A stretch of DNA of 64,000 nt from Paenibacillus sp. HWE-109 (GCF_022163125.1 NZ_CP091881.1:3472001-3536000); one strand, 5' to 3'. Numbered from the stretch's first letter, positions 7,665-17,028 are shown. Made by a program: numbers and translations. Notes: a model not told the origin generated them from the sequence alone.

Positions 7665-8065
7665 GAGAGATTCCCCCCTTGAATGGACTTAGCTAGGCGA
7701 ATACCCAGCCATGTTATGAGAAGTCCTCCCCATAAACTCCCAAGGACATAGAGTAAAGCTAAGATCATATGACCCTGCCTTAGCATATTAACTGTTTCAT
7801 AGCTAAAAGTAGAGAATGTAGTAAATGAGCCTATAAAGCCAGTTGTTATGGCCATTTGCAGTTTGGCTGGTATCCGCAGCTTATCTGTAAACACAAGAAA
7901 CCCAAGCAGTAAACAGCCCGCTAAATTGCAAAAAAAAGTTCCCCATGGAAAAACGACCTCCGTGCTTGGATTCCAGATCGTTGAGAACCCGAAGCGCGCA
8001 AGCGCGCCCAATATGCCTGCTAAACCAATATAGAGCATAGTGCTGTAACTGCGTTTGCTATCCAT
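7661..8065 (-). CDS. crcB: Fluoride exporter CrcB/Fluc, first subunit
   Basis: A 134-residue homologue of the next gene with the same landmarks: GILGALARF, CNLAGCLLLGF and TGFIGSFTTFSTFSYE. ATG 8065 is preferred because GCGGAG lies 10 nt upstream; the ATG at 8098 has no clear ribosome binding site. It probably opens a five-gene minus-strand operon (crcB, crcB, aroA, C39 peptidase, CoA-binding protein). I looked for the crcB fluoride riboswitch in the 80 bp upstream and did not see it. Confidence 0.92.
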   Translation of the reverse strand: MDSKRSYSTMLYIGLAGILGALARFGFSTIWNPSTEVVFPWGTFFCNLAGCLLLGFLVFTDKLRIPAKLQMAITTGFIGSFTTFSTFSYETVNMLRQGHMILALLYVLGSLWGGLLITWLGIRLAKSIQGGNLS

Positions 8066-8145
8066 GCGTTTGACATCTCCGCTTATTATTTCTATCATTA
8101 CTTGTTAGGGGATTCCCCTATATACGAAAGCTTGGAGGTTCTAAT

Positions 8146-8436
8146 ATGGATACCATTTTACCATCTGAAATCAAAGAAAGACTTCGCAGCGGTGACAAGC
8201 TTACAATCATTGACGTACGCGAAGATGAAGAAGTAGCTGCTGGCATGATTCCAAGCGCCATACATATTCCGCTAGGTCAACTGCCTGAACGGCTCGCAGA
8301 AATCCCTAAAACTGAGGAAGTCATTCTTGTCTGCCGCAGCGGAGCACGCAGTGGACGCGCACTTGGCTTTCTGGAATCACAAGGCTACCAAGGCCTCAAA
8401 AATATGACAGGCGGCATGCTGGAATGGGAGGACTAA
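8146..8436 (+). CDS. Rhodanese-domain protein
   Basis: A 96-residue single-domain rhodanese. The persulfide-forming Cys is in the loop CRSGARSGRA, preceded by the core IDVREDEEVAAGMIPSA and IHIPLGQLPERL. Such proteins move sulfane sulfur between partners in the cytoplasm. The ATG follows TTGGAGG by 8 nt. It is divergent to crcB and convergent with aroK, so it is a single-gene unit. The partner is unknown. Confidence 0.92.
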   Translation: MDTILPSEIKERLRSGDKLTIIDVREDEEVAAGMIPSAIHIPLGQLPERLAEIPKTEEVILVCRSGARSGRALGFLESQGYQGLKNMTGGMLEWED

Positions 8437-8459
8437 GCTTAATCGCTTGTCCCCTTTTT

Positions 8460-8966
8460 TCATTTCACGACTTGCGCCAGAATAAACTCTACGATCTCAT
8501 TCGTTGACAGCTCAGTTGTATCAATCACTGTGTGCGCGAAATCATAGGATGACTTCCGTTGTTCCAACAACGTGTTCACGCGCTCTTCCACATTGCCTTG
8601 CAGCAAAGGCCGGTTCGTATCGCTGCTCACTCGCGCAATGATCGTCTCAGCAGAAGCTGTCAGCGCCACTACAAGGCCGTTTTGCAGCATGCAGGTCCTA
8701 TTGCTTTCTGCCAACACCGCTCCCCCGCCTGTCGCCACTACCTGCCTCTCACCTTCCAGAATATGCGCAAGCGTCTTACTCTCCAATGTACGGAAATAAG
8801 CTTCGCCATGCTGTTGAAATAAATCTGCAATACGCGACTGCTGCTCCTCTTCCAGAACGGCATCAGAATCACGGAACTCCCAGTTCAGACGCTCCGCCAA
8901 CAGGCTCCCAACCGTAGATTTACCAGTCCCCATAAAACCTACAAGTACAATATTTCTTGCTGTCAC
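8460..8966 (-). CDS. aroK: Shikimate kinase
   Basis: Phosphorylates shikimate, the step before aroA. The 168-residue protein has Walker A GFMGTGKST, the shikimate-binding DSDAVLE and FRTLESK stretches, GGGAVL, and the LID region with NRPLLQG. The start is GTG 8966, 6 nt after AGGGG. It is transcribed alone. Confidence 0.94.
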   Translation of the reverse strand: MTARNIVLVGFMGTGKSTVGSLLAERLNWEFRDSDAVLEEEQQSRIADLFQQHGEAYFRTLESKTLAHILEGERQVVATGGGAVLAESNRTCMLQNGLVVALTASAETIIARVSSDTNRPLLQGNVEERVNTLLEQRKSSYDFAHTVIDTTELSTNEIVEFILAQVVK

Positions 8967-9112
8967 ATGAATCCCCTTTTCTCATATGCTGATCATACAA
9001 ACTTTCCCAACATCATACCATAGCCGACATACCATGAATACAATCCATCAAAAAATCATATAGTAGAGTGAATAAATTCCAGATCAACCGTTAAGATTTT
9101 AAGAGAGACCTT

Positions 9113-9436
9113 ATGTTGACAAGGAGAGATGAAGCTTTGAACCCAATTGTTGCCTACACCAACCGCACGCAAGGCAAACTGGAGCAAATCTTACACCCGA
9201 GTTACATCCTTTGCAAAGATGATGTTGTCTGGATTTTGGAGTTTATTAAGAAAAAAGTGGCTGAAGAAGACCCGCGTATGCAAGGCCTTGCTCAACCACG
9301 ATTATTACAAAATTTCCGTTATTTTGCCGAAGTCTCGTTAATGCTCATTCACCGGCGGAACGGCTTTGATCAAGAGGCCGATCGCTTGAAAATGTGGCTG
9401 CGCGAGGCAGCATACGGCTTACAGGACGAAGCTTAA
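9113..9436 (+). CDS. Conserved-looking small protein of unknown function
   Basis: A 107-residue, probably helical, soluble protein that I do not recognise. It ends next to, and convergent with, gnd. Two starts are possible: ATG 9113 with a weak GAGAG, or TTG 9137, which has AAGGAG 10 nt upstream and would give 99 residues. No membrane segment or signal peptide is visible. Confidence 0.7.
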   Translation: MLTRRDEALNPIVAYTNRTQGKLEQILHPSYILCKDDVVWILEFIKKKVAEEDPRMQGLAQPRLLQNFRYFAEVSLMLIHRRNGFDQEADRLKMWLREAAYGLQDEA

Positions 9437-9448
9437 TCCCTGTTTCTC

Positions 9449-10870
9449 TTAGTTTTCCATCCAGTTGAAGTGGAAGGAACCTTCTTTGTCCACACGTTGA
9501 AACGTATGAGCTCCGAAGTAATCGCGCTGTGCTTGCAGCAAGTTAGCAGGAAGTCTTTCAGTCCGGTAGCTGTCATAGTAAGCAAGTGCGGATGCGAAAG
9601 ATGGAACTGCGATACCGCGAGTTACCGCTTCTGCGATAACTTGTCTCCATGATTGTTGATAGTTGTCAACAACACCATTGAAGTAGTTGTCCAGCAGCAA
9701 GTTTTTCAATTCTGGATCGCGATCATACGCATCCTTAATATTTTGAAGGAATCTCGCACGAATGATACATCCGCCGCGGAAGATCATCGCAATGCTACCA
9801 TATTTCAGATTCCAGTTATATTCCTCGGAAGCAGCTCTCATTTGGGCAAAGCCTTGTGCATAAGAGCAAATTTTACTTGCGTAAAGCGCTTGGCGAACAG
9901 CCTCAATAAACGCTTTGCGATCGCCTGTGAAAGCTGGAGCAGCAGGTCCTTTAAGTACTTTGCTTGCTGCGACGCGCTCTTCTTTCATCGCGGAGATGAA
10001 ACGGGAGAACACGGATTCCGTGATGATGGAAAGCGGTACGCCTAGGTCCAGAGCACTTTGGCTGGTCCATTTTCCTGTTCCCTTTTGACCTGCGGAATCC
10101 AGAATCACGTCAACCATTGGTTTACCTGTTTCAGCATCATATTTGGTGAAAATATCACGCGTAATTTCGATCAAGTAGCTGTCAAGCTCACCGTTATTCC
10201 ACTCCGTGAAAATCTCATGAAGCTCTTCTACGCTGACATTCAGCACATCTTTGAGCAATTGGTAAGCTTCGCAAATCAACTGCATGTCGCCATACTCAAT
10301 CCCGTTATGCACCATTTTGACGTAGTGTCCGGCACCGTCAGGTCCGATATACGTGCAGCAAGCGTCGTCGCCAACTTTAGCGGAAATTGCCGTCAGAATC
10401 GGCTCTACCAATTTGTAGGCATCTTCTTGCCCGCCTGGCATAATCGACGGGCCTTTCAATGCGCCCTCTTCACCGCCGGAAACGCCTGTTCCAACGAAAC
10501 GAATGCCATGTGCTTCCAAATCTTTGTTACGACGTTGTGTATCCGGGAAGAATGCGTTGCCTCCGTCAATGAGGATATCGCCTTTGTCCAGATGCGGCAG
10601 CAATTGGTTGATCGTGTCATCCGTAGGACCGCCAGCTTTGACCATGATCAAAATTTTGCGCGGAACTTCAAGGGATTGCACGAATTCTTCCACAGTGTAT
10701 GTACCTACTAATTGTTTACCTTGGGCTTCTTCCAGAAGCTCTTTTGTTTTTTCGGCAGAACGATTAAATACGGATACAGTGAATCCTCTGCTCTCAATGT
10801 TCAAAGCCAAGTTTTTACCCATTACCGCTAGACCGACTACACCAATTTGTTGTTTAGACACGTCTCTCAT
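9449..10870 (-). CDS. gnd: 6-phosphogluconate dehydrogenase, decarboxylating, NADP type
   Basis: Converts 6-phosphogluconate to ribulose-5-phosphate. At 473 residues it has the full length of the NADP-dependent class. Signatures are the Rossmann GVVGLAVMGKNLALN, the Arg/Thr pocket VFNRSAEKT, the substrate motif GVSGGEEGA, the catalytic Lys/His run GHYVKMVHNGIEYGDMQ and the C-terminal tail. It is the last gene of the LacI-LarA-GntK-SDR operon, 27 bp after the SDR, the same place as gntZ in the B. subtilis gnt operon. Confidence 0.95.
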   Translation of the reverse strand: MRDVSKQQIGVVGLAVMGKNLALNIESRGFTVSVFNRSAEKTKELLEEAQGKQLVGTYTVEEFVQSLEVPRKILIMVKAGGPTDDTINQLLPHLDKGDILIDGGNAFFPDTQRRNKDLEAHGIRFVGTGVSGGEEGALKGPSIMPGGQEDAYKLVEPILTAISAKVGDDACCTYIGPDGAGHYVKMVHNGIEYGDMQLICEAYQLLKDVLNVSVEELHEIFTEWNNGELDSYLIEITRDIFTKYDAETGKPMVDVILDSAGQKGTGKWTSQSALDLGVPLSIITESVFSRFISAMKEERVAASKVLKGPAAPAFTGDRKAFIEAVRQALYASKICSYAQGFAQMRAASEEYNWNLKYGSIAMIFRGGCIIRARFLQNIKDAYDRDPELKNLLLDNYFNGVVDNYQQSWRQVIAEAVTRGIAVPSFASALAYYDSYRTERLPANLLQAQRDYFGAHTFQRVDKEGSFHFNWMEN

Positions 10871-10896
10871 ACACCCTTCCGAAAAAAATATAAGTT

Positions 10897-11664
10897 TTAA
10901 ATCGTCATCGCGCCAAAACCGCCATCCACTCTTAAGACAGACCCTGTGACAAAACTAGAAGCTTGTTCAGATGCAAGGAACACAGCAGCCCCTTGGAGCT
11001 CAGACGCTTCCCCGAATCGATTCATAGGCGTATGGCGCATGATGGATTCAATCCGTTCCGGAGACAAAATCTTGCGATTCTGTTCCGCCGGGAAAAACCC
11101 AGGAATAATCGCGTTCACACGCACACGACTTGGAGCGAATTCGCGAGCAAGGTTCTGTGTGATATTATTGACAGCTGCTTTGGAAGCGGAATAAGTGAAC
11201 ACGCGAGAAAGCGGAGGATCTGACGACACGGATGAAATATTAATAATGCTTCCGCCTTCGTTCCGATCAACCATGTATTTCCCAAACACTTGGCAGGCTA
11301 ACACGACGCTTTTCAAATTAACCTCCATAATAGAATCCCATTCTTCCATGGAAATGTCAAAGAAAGGCGTAGCACTATTTTTGCCGGGACAATTCATCAG
11401 AATGTCTGCAGAGCCTGACCAGGCCAAAACTTCTTTGAGAACCAGTTCCAAATCCTCGCGTTTCGTCGCATCCGCTTGGAACGTATTCGCTTCCCCGCCA
11501 ATCGCTTCAATACTTTGACGAACTTGATCGCTTTTCTCTTGATTGCGCCCCACGATGGCAACTTTCGCGCCATGACCGGCTAAAGCAAGGGCCATCGAGC
11601 CACCTAATGTACTGTTACCGCCAATAACTACTGCTGTTTTCCCTGTAAGATCGAATAAATTCAT
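10897..11664 (-). CDS. SDR-family sugar-acid dehydrogenase
   Basis: A 255-residue classical short-chain dehydrogenase. The cofactor loop is VIGGNSTLGGSMA, followed by NCPGKNS in the NNAG position, catalytic Ser in INISSVSS and the YSASKAA (YxxxK) motif. ATG 11664 is preferred since GAGGGG lies 9 nt upstream; the ATG at 11673 touches it. Context in a gluconate operon suggests a gluconate 5-dehydrogenase, mannonate or similar keto-sugar-acid reductase; the exact substrate cannot be read from the sequence. Confidence 0.9.
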   Translation of the reverse strand: MNLFDLTGKTAVVIGGNSTLGGSMALALAGHGAKVAIVGRNQEKSDQVRQSIEAIGGEANTFQADATKREDLELVLKEVLAWSGSADILMNCPGKNSATPFFDISMEEWDSIMEVNLKSVVLACQVFGKYMVDRNEGGSIINISSVSSDPPLSRVFTYSASKAAVNNITQNLAREFAPSRVRVNAIIPGFFPAEQNRKILSPERIESIMRHTPMNRFGEASELQGAAVFLASEQASSFVTGSVLRVDGGFGAMTI

Positions 11665-11724
11665 CGTCTTCATCCCCTCTGCATGTTTGCTTGGCTAATC
11701 CCGTAGAAAGCAGCCTAAGCTTAT

Positions 11725-13332
11725 TTATGTTTGAGGACTCCGTAGGTGCTGCCCTTGAAAGGCGGTAATCGCATCGAATTGATCTTTTAACTGATGATAT
11801 ACGCTTGTATAAATAGATGTCAATTGTTGATAAATGCGATAATCGCTTTCATTCACCTCGTGAGCCATTCCTACCTGTATCCATTGATGGGCATAAGAGA
11901 GATCATCAATCTCTCCCATCGCGAGCAAACCGAGCAAAGCTGCCCCGATTCCGGAACTTTCAATAGAGTCCGGAACTGTAACGGACGTACCGAGCATATC
12001 CGTCATCATTTGACGCCAGAAGGTTGATCTCGCAAAACCGCCTGATGCCCGAATCACAGCAGCCGGCCCCATCATGCGTTCCAGCGATGTTGCTACTGCT
12101 TGGATCGAGAACATAACACCTTCGAGCGCTGCGCGAATCATATGCTTCTTCTGATGGCTAAGCGAAAGACCGAAGTACACACCTCGCGCGTTTGCGTTCC
12201 AGTAAGGGGCACGTTCTCCCGAAAGCAGAGGCAGGAAAAGCAGACCGTCCGACCCTGCGCCTACTTGTGACGCAAGCTCCGTCAAATAGTCATAAGGATC
12301 GATGCCTTGACGTCGCGCTTCCTCGGCTTCGGCCGTCGCGATCTGATCTCTCACCCACCGGAAAACAATGCCGCCGTTGTTGATCGGTCCACCCACGACC
12401 CAGAAGTTTTCGGTGAGCGCATAGCAGAACAGCTTGCCTTCGGGGTCGGTTTGCGGTTTATTGACCACGCTGCGCACCGCGCCGCTGGTGCCGATCGTGA
12501 CGGCGATAACGCCCGGCTCAAAAGCGCCGACGCCAAGATTGGCGAGCACTCCATCAGATGCGCCGATTACGAAAGGTGTGTTAACGTCCAAGCCCATGGC
12601 CGCAGCGTAGGCTCCTGAGAGCCCTTCAACACGGTATGTCGTAGGCACAAGCTCGGAGAGCTGCTCCTCCTTCACGCCGGCGTGATTAAGCGCATCTTCG
12701 TCCCAGACAAGATTCTCCAAGTTGAATAACCCTGTAGCACTAGCTAACGAATGGTCAATCAGATAGCGGCCAAATAGCTTCGCGAAGACATACTCCTTAA
12801 TTCCGATAAATTTGTAGGCATCTCTCATCAATTCCGGCTCGTTGTCCCTGAACCACATCAACTTGAGAAGCGGAGACATCGGATGAATCGGTGTGCCCGT
12901 CCGCGAGTAAATCTGCTGACCAAGACCGCTGCGCTTCAATTTCTCGGCATAGCTGGCACTTCGGTTGTCAGCCCAAGTGATACAGGCTGTTAGCGGCTTC
13001 GTATTCTCATCCACAGCGATCAAACTATGCATAGCGGAACTGAAGGAGACACAGAGCACTTGATCAGGTGTAACGCTAAGTTTGCGAACGACAGCCCCTA
13101 TCCCCTCTACAACAGCTTCAAAAATCTGATCGGGATCCTGTTCAGCGCGATCCGCTGTTGGCGTGAAAAGCGGGTACTCAATGGAATGTGAAGCCAAAAC
13201 TTGACCTTCACGAGAAATAATCAGTGTCTTCGTGCTTGTTGTGCCAATGTCAGCCGCGATGATGTAAGGCCTGCTGGCACCTGTTTCAACAGATGTCCCA
13301 CGCCCAGAAGGGGTCGTTGATTGGTCGGTCAT
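11725..13332 (-). CDS. gntK: Gluconokinase, FGGY family
   Basis: ATP-dependent sugar-acid kinase making 6-phosphogluconate for gnd downstream. It is 535 residues with the phosphate loop AADIGTTSTKTLI, the catalytic Asp region CITWADNRSA, the adenosine motif VTIGTSGAVR, LLSGERAPYWN and the C-terminal RASGGFARSTFWRQMM. These fit bacterial GntK best, though xylulokinases are close relatives. The start overlaps the upstream isomerase stop by 4 nt (ATGA). Confidence 0.88.
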   Translation of the reverse strand: MTDQSTTPSGRGTSVETGASRPYIIAADIGTTSTKTLIISREGQVLASHSIEYPLFTPTADRAEQDPDQIFEAVVEGIGAVVRKLSVTPDQVLCVSFSSAMHSLIAVDENTKPLTACITWADNRSASYAEKLKRSGLGQQIYSRTGTPIHPMSPLLKLMWFRDNEPELMRDAYKFIGIKEYVFAKLFGRYLIDHSLASATGLFNLENLVWDEDALNHAGVKEEQLSELVPTTYRVEGLSGAYAAAMGLDVNTPFVIGASDGVLANLGVGAFEPGVIAVTIGTSGAVRSVVNKPQTDPEGKLFCYALTENFWVVGGPINNGGIVFRWVRDQIATAEAEEARRQGIDPYDYLTELASQVGAGSDGLLFLPLLSGERAPYWNANARGVYFGLSLSHQKKHMIRAALEGVMFSIQAVATSLERMMGPAAVIRASGGFARSTFWRQMMTDMLGTSVTVPDSIESSGIGAALLGLLAMGEIDDLSYAHQWIQVGMAHEVNESDYRIYQQLTSIYTSVYHQLKDQFDAITAFQGQHLRSPQT

Positions 13333-14600
13333 TTGCTAATATTCCCCTCTGCATCAAATGAAAGTTCATAAGGCTCAGTTAAAATTTCAATATCCGGATG
13401 CTGGCGTGCCGCATCTAATAGATTAATTGAGATTTCAATCTCGCCGAGATGAAGCGTGTCTTGAATTCGAACCAATTTGCAGGTCGTATAATCTAGGATG
13501 TTACACGTTTTCACTGCTGCCTTGATCGCATACAAATCATTTTCCAAAGTTGTCGCTATTTTCGTTGGGGCACAGACGGTTGAAGTTAAGCCATTGGCAT
13601 AAGTAAACTCCAAATTCGTTTTGTCCACCAGTCTTTGCGTTGTAAAATCGGCCGTTCCGACCCCATTCGCGTTCCCTTTGGTCTCATGGGTCAAGTCCAG
13701 CACGACCATCTTGGCAACATCGGGCCCTCCGTGCGCATAAGGTGTCGGGTAACGTCCTGTTACGTTCGGATCCATGCCGTCGCCGCTAATATTTTTACCG
13801 ATGTAGTCAATGACAAGAACATCGATTTCGTCAAACAAAATCTTAGGCAGACGCGATTTCGCTTCGATGAGAAGCAGTTCTTCACGCGCTTCAATCTCAG
13901 CTGCCGGCAGCACTTCAACCTGACAGGTCTCATCATACGCATTCTCGACAAGTGCAACACCGAACACAATCGGCAGCTTCTGGATCATCAAATTCGCCAT
14001 AGCCGGCACGTTCTCGGCCATATATTTGAAGCCCAGCTGGTGACACGCTTCCGCACCTTTTTGCTTGCCAAGACCGATCGCGATCATTTTCATAATGCCG
14101 CTCTCAATCCGTCCGCGGAACGCTGTATGCGGCTTCACGCGGTTAATCACGACGATCGCATCCGCTTCAGAAGCGATACGATCCACATAGACAGGCAAGC
14201 CATTAGGCAGCTGGTCGATCTGTACAACTTCCATCGAAGAGCGGATCGGAGCGCCCATCGTCGCTTCCGTTATGCCAAAATGCTGTAAAACCTCTGTTTG
14301 ACCATCTGCTGTGGCTCCCCCGTGGCTGCCCATGCAAGGAACGATGAAAGGGAACGCTCCTCTGTCTTTAATCGCATCAATCGTTGTCTTGGTAAAGCCG
14401 GCAATATTGGCGATACCTCGGCTGCCGACCGCAACCGCAACCTGCTGCCCAGGATGAATGCTGTTCATGACCCCGCTGCTTGCCAGCTTGTTCACAAGTT
14501 CGAGCTCGGGATGTTCCAGAATCGTGCGATCAAACTTCTGCCGAATCTTCACCATTTGCGGAATCGGAATGTCCTTTAATAATTCTCTTAGAATGCTCAC
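13329..14600 (-). CDS. LarA-family nickel-pincer isomerase homologue (lactate racemase-like)
   Basis: A 423-residue member of the LarA superfamily, whose enzymes racemise or epimerise alpha-hydroxy acids using a nickel-pincer nucleotide. The sequence keeps the catalytic-histidine neighbourhoods: MGSHGGATADG near residue 92, and INRVKPHTAFRG with a later AIGLGKQKGAEACHQLG that correspond to the His/Lys regions of LarA. Start is GTG 14600 after AAGGGA. Position between a LacI regulator and gluconokinase makes a gluconate-type 2-epimerase an attractive guess; this is inference. No larB, larC or larE cofactor genes are in the window. Confidence 0.85.
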   Translation of the reverse strand: MSILRELLKDIPIPQMVKIRQKFDRTILEHPELELVNKLASSGVMNSIHPGQQVAVAVGSRGIANIAGFTKTTIDAIKDRGAFPFIVPCMGSHGGATADGQTEVLQHFGITEATMGAPIRSSMEVVQIDQLPNGLPVYVDRIASEADAIVVINRVKPHTAFRGRIESGIMKMIAIGLGKQKGAEACHQLGFKYMAENVPAMANLMIQKLPIVFGVALVENAYDETCQVEVLPAAEIEAREELLLIEAKSRLPKILFDEIDVLVIDYIGKNISGDGMDPNVTGRYPTPYAHGGPDVAKMVVLDLTHETKGNANGVGTADFTTQRLVDKTNLEFTYANGLTSTVCAPTKIATTLENDLYAIKAAVKTCNILDYTTCKLVRIQDTLHLGEIEISINLLDAARQHPDIEILTEPYELSFDAEGNISK

Positions 14601-14618
14601 GGGTGATCCCTTCTTTCT

Positions 14619-15623
14619 TTATGATGACAGTGAACGTACGGATTCCCTTACGATCAATTCTGTTTTCAAGAGCAGCTGCTCCGTCTCGTGCTGTTTATTC
14701 TCTATATTCCCAAGAAGGCGAATCGCGCCTTCTGTACTAATTTGTTCGATGGGTCTGCGAACCGTTGTCAGCGCCGGCGTGACATACGCGGCAAACACCG
14801 TATCGTCAAAGCCAACAACGGATATATCGCCTGGTACCTGCATCCCTGCTTCGGAGATCGCTTTCATAGCGCCTAGTGCCATTTCATCGTTACAGCAAAA
14901 CACGGCTGTCGGTCTTTCCTTCAGCAGCAAAAATTGCTGCATCGCTTTGTGACCGCTCTCCAAATCGTATAATCCCGGAATTCGGTAAGCTTCCGGCACA
15001 CGAATCTGATAATGCGTCATCGCTCTCTCGAAGCCATCCTTCCGATTCTGAGCGGATTTAAAACCTTGTCGGCCTTCAATCAACGCAATGCGCGAATGTC
15101 CCTGTTCAATCAAGTAGCTGCCTGCCAGGAACGCCCCTTGTTCTTCGTCTGAGAGGACATTAAGAACTCCAGCTGTCGTCACTGGACGATTCAATACGAC
15201 GAGTGGGATGCCCTTGCCTGCAATATGATCGATAATCGCCTGATCGTCATCACTCTGACTGACAACGATGATGCCATCGAAACTTTTCCGCGTAATCGAA
15301 TGAAAGCTCGTATAATCATCAATCCCTTTGACAATGAGCTGGTAGCGATCCTGAATCACCGAGTTAACACCGCGGATAGCTTCATAGAAGAAGCCAGCGG
15401 AAGTCCCCTTGCTCAGAGTTGTAAAAAACAGCCCCAAGTTATATGACCGATCCAGCACAAGACTCTTGGCATTGTAATTAGGTGTGTAATCCAACTGCTC
15501 GGCGATGACCCGAATACGCTCTTTGGTTTCCTCTTGGATAAGCGGGCTGTTGTTCAGCGCTCTGGAAACCGTCGTATGAGAAACACCGGCTAGCTTGGCA
15601 ATATCCTTAATGGTTACGCTCAT
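14619..15623 (-). CDS. LacI-family transcriptional regulator of the sugar-acid operon
   Basis: A 334-residue repressor. The N-terminal helix-turn-helix reads VTIKDIAKLAGVSHTTVSRAL, followed by the hinge and a periplasmic-binding-protein-like effector domain ending in the usual VGFDDTVFAAYVTPALTTVRRP stretch (split here by position). It is the first gene of the operon and probably controls it; the effector is likely a sugar acid or its phosphate. The start ATG has AGAGGTGA upstream. Confidence 0.93.
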   Translation of the reverse strand: MSVTIKDIAKLAGVSHTTVSRALNNSPLIQEETKERIRVIAEQLDYTPNYNAKSLVLDRSYNLGLFFTTLSKGTSAGFFYEAIRGVNSVIQDRYQLIVKGIDDYTSFHSITRKSFDGIIVVSQSDDDQAIIDHIAGKGIPLVVLNRPVTTAGVLNVLSDEEQGAFLAGSYLIEQGHSRIALIEGRQGFKSAQNRKDGFERAMTHYQIRVPEAYRIPGLYDLESGHKAMQQFLLLKERPTAVFCCNDEMALGAMKAISEAGMQVPGDISVVGFDDTVFAAYVTPALTTVRRPIEQISTEGAIRLLGNIENKQHETEQLLLKTELIVRESVRSLSS

Positions 15624-15641
15624 ACATTCACCTCTAACAGA

Positions 15642-15671
15642 AGCATATCATACTTATGCACACGTTAACAA
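15642..15671 (-). promoter_or_regulatory. Candidate promoter and operator of the sugar-acid operon
   Basis: Minus strand TTGTTA (15671-15666), 18-bp spacer, TATGCT (15647-15642). A partly symmetric site, TGTTAACGTGTGCA, overlaps the -35 and has the central CG of LacI-family operators. Both calls are weak on their own. Confidence 0.45.
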
Positions 15672-15684
15672 TAGTCTTTTTGCA

Positions 15685-15712
15685 ACAAAAAAACTCCCCT
15701 TTCAGGGAGTTT
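15685..15712 (-). terminator. Intrinsic terminator after the family 4 glycosidase gene
   Basis: AAACTCCC (15691-15698) pairs with GGGAGTTT (15705-15712), followed on the minus strand by TTTTTTTG. Confidence 0.85.
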
Positions 15713-15726
15713 CACTTTCCATTAAT

Positions 15727-17028
15727 TTATGCAAAAAACGCAGGCAAATACGGTTTATTCTTTTCCAGCATTTCATCCATCAATTGCTTGGCGGCATTCA
15801 CGGATGGCACCAACGGGTGATGCACAAGCGCCTGAAGGACCAAATCACGGCTGCCAGTAACTGCCGCTTCGATGGTAAGCCGCTCATACGTTTTGACAGC
15901 GTGCATAAGCCCCTTCACATGTTCAGGCACTTTGGTTAATCCGATAGGAATCGGGCCTTGCCCGGTTACCAAACAGTTCACTTCGATACAAGCATCCTTG
16001 GGAAGGAAATCGATGATGTTATCGTTCATAACGTTCAGTGTTTGGATATCTCGTCTGTCGTTATAGAGCGATACCATCAGATTTACAGCCGCTTCCGAAT
16101 AGTAGGCGCCGCCGCGTTTCTCAAGCTGTTTAGGCTTCTCTTGCAAATCAGGATCCTGATAGAGTTCGAACAATTCGTCTTCCACTCGTTTCACAACCTC
16201 AGCGCGCGTACCGTTTTCCTTGAGTGAAGCCAGTTGTTCCTCCAACATGACATCGGTCATATAAAAATATTTTAAATAATATGATGGCAACGCTTCTAGT
16301 GAACGCAAGAAATCGGCATCCCATTCACTGGCTGGCACGTTTTTGCCGCTGTATTCTTCTCGGCGGTCAAGCAGTTCATGCAATTTGTCTTCGCCGTTAA
16401 TTTCTGCGCGCGTGACCCAGTGCAGATGATTCAAGCCCACAAATTCCGTATAAATTTGCTCAGCCGTCGCCTCATATTTCTTCATCAACCATTTGTGCAA
16501 ACCTATAGGCGCATTGCATAAACCAATACTTTTCACCTTGGAGTATTTGTGAATTGCTTCTGTCACCATACCCGCAGGGTTCGTAAAGTTAAGAAGCCAA
16601 GCGTTCGGGCTAAGCTCTTCGATATCCTTACAGATATCCAGCAAAACAGGGATCGTGCGCAAAGCCTTCATCATCCCGCCAGGGCCAGTCGTTTCCTGAC
16701 CGATAATTCCGTGTTGATTGGGGATATGCTCATCCCATTTGCGAGCTTCAAGCAAACCTACACGCATCTGCGTGCTGATAAAGTCTGCATTGGCAATAGC
16801 TTCCCTGCGGTTCAGCGTTAAGTGGACTTCTATAGGCAGACCAGACTTAGCTATCATTCTTTTCGCTAAATTCCCAACGATTTCCAGCTTATGCTTACCT
16901 GCTTCCACGTCCACGAGCCAAAGCTCTTTTACGGGCAACTGATCGTAACTCAGAATGAATCCTTCAACAATCTCTGGTGTGTACGAAGAACCTCCGCCAA
17001 TGATTGCTATTTTCAAAGCTTCTCTCAT
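15727..17028 (-). CDS. Family 4 glycoside hydrolase (6-phospho-beta-glucosidase-like)
   Basis: NAD- and metal-dependent GH4 enzyme that cleaves glycosides by an oxidation-elimination route. The 433-residue protein has the NAD site IAIIGGGSSYTPE, NFTNPAG, the metal-binding CNAPIG and the GLNHLHW histidine. LicH-type 6-phospho-beta-glucosidases match best; alpha-specific relatives cannot be excluded. ATG 17028 has AAGGA 10 nt upstream; the earlier GTG at 17037 does not. It is the last gene of a LacI-kinase-GH4 operon. No PTS gene is in that operon, so the phosphosugar would come from the kinase or from a PTS elsewhere. Confidence 0.9.
   Translation of the reverse strand: MREALKIAIIGGGSSYTPEIVEGFILSYDQLPVKELWLVDVEAGKHKLEIVGNLAKRMIAKSGLPIEVHLTLNRREAIANADFISTQMRVGLLEARKWDEHIPNQHGIIGQETTGPGGMMKALRTIPVLLDICKDIEELSPNAWLLNFTNPAGMVTEAIHKYSKVKSIGLCNAPIGLHKWLMKKYEATAEQIYTEFVGLNHLHWVTRAEINGEDKLHELLDRREEYSGKNVPASEWDADFLRSLEALPSYYLKYFYMTDVMLEEQLASLKENGTRAEVVKRVEDELFELYQDPDLQEKPKQLEKRGGAYYSEAAVNLMVSLYNDRRDIQTLNVMNDNIIDFLPKDACIEVNCLVTGQGPIPIGLTKVPEHVKGLMHAVKTYERLTIEAAVTGSRDLVLQALVHHPLVPSVNAAKQLMDEMLEKNKPYLPAFFA

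Noticed and set aside
8066..8145. Possible fluoride (crcB) riboswitch upstream of the crcB pair
   Set aside because: The conserved core and pseudoknot segments of the motif are not recognisable; only a GGGGA/TCCCC pairing is seen.
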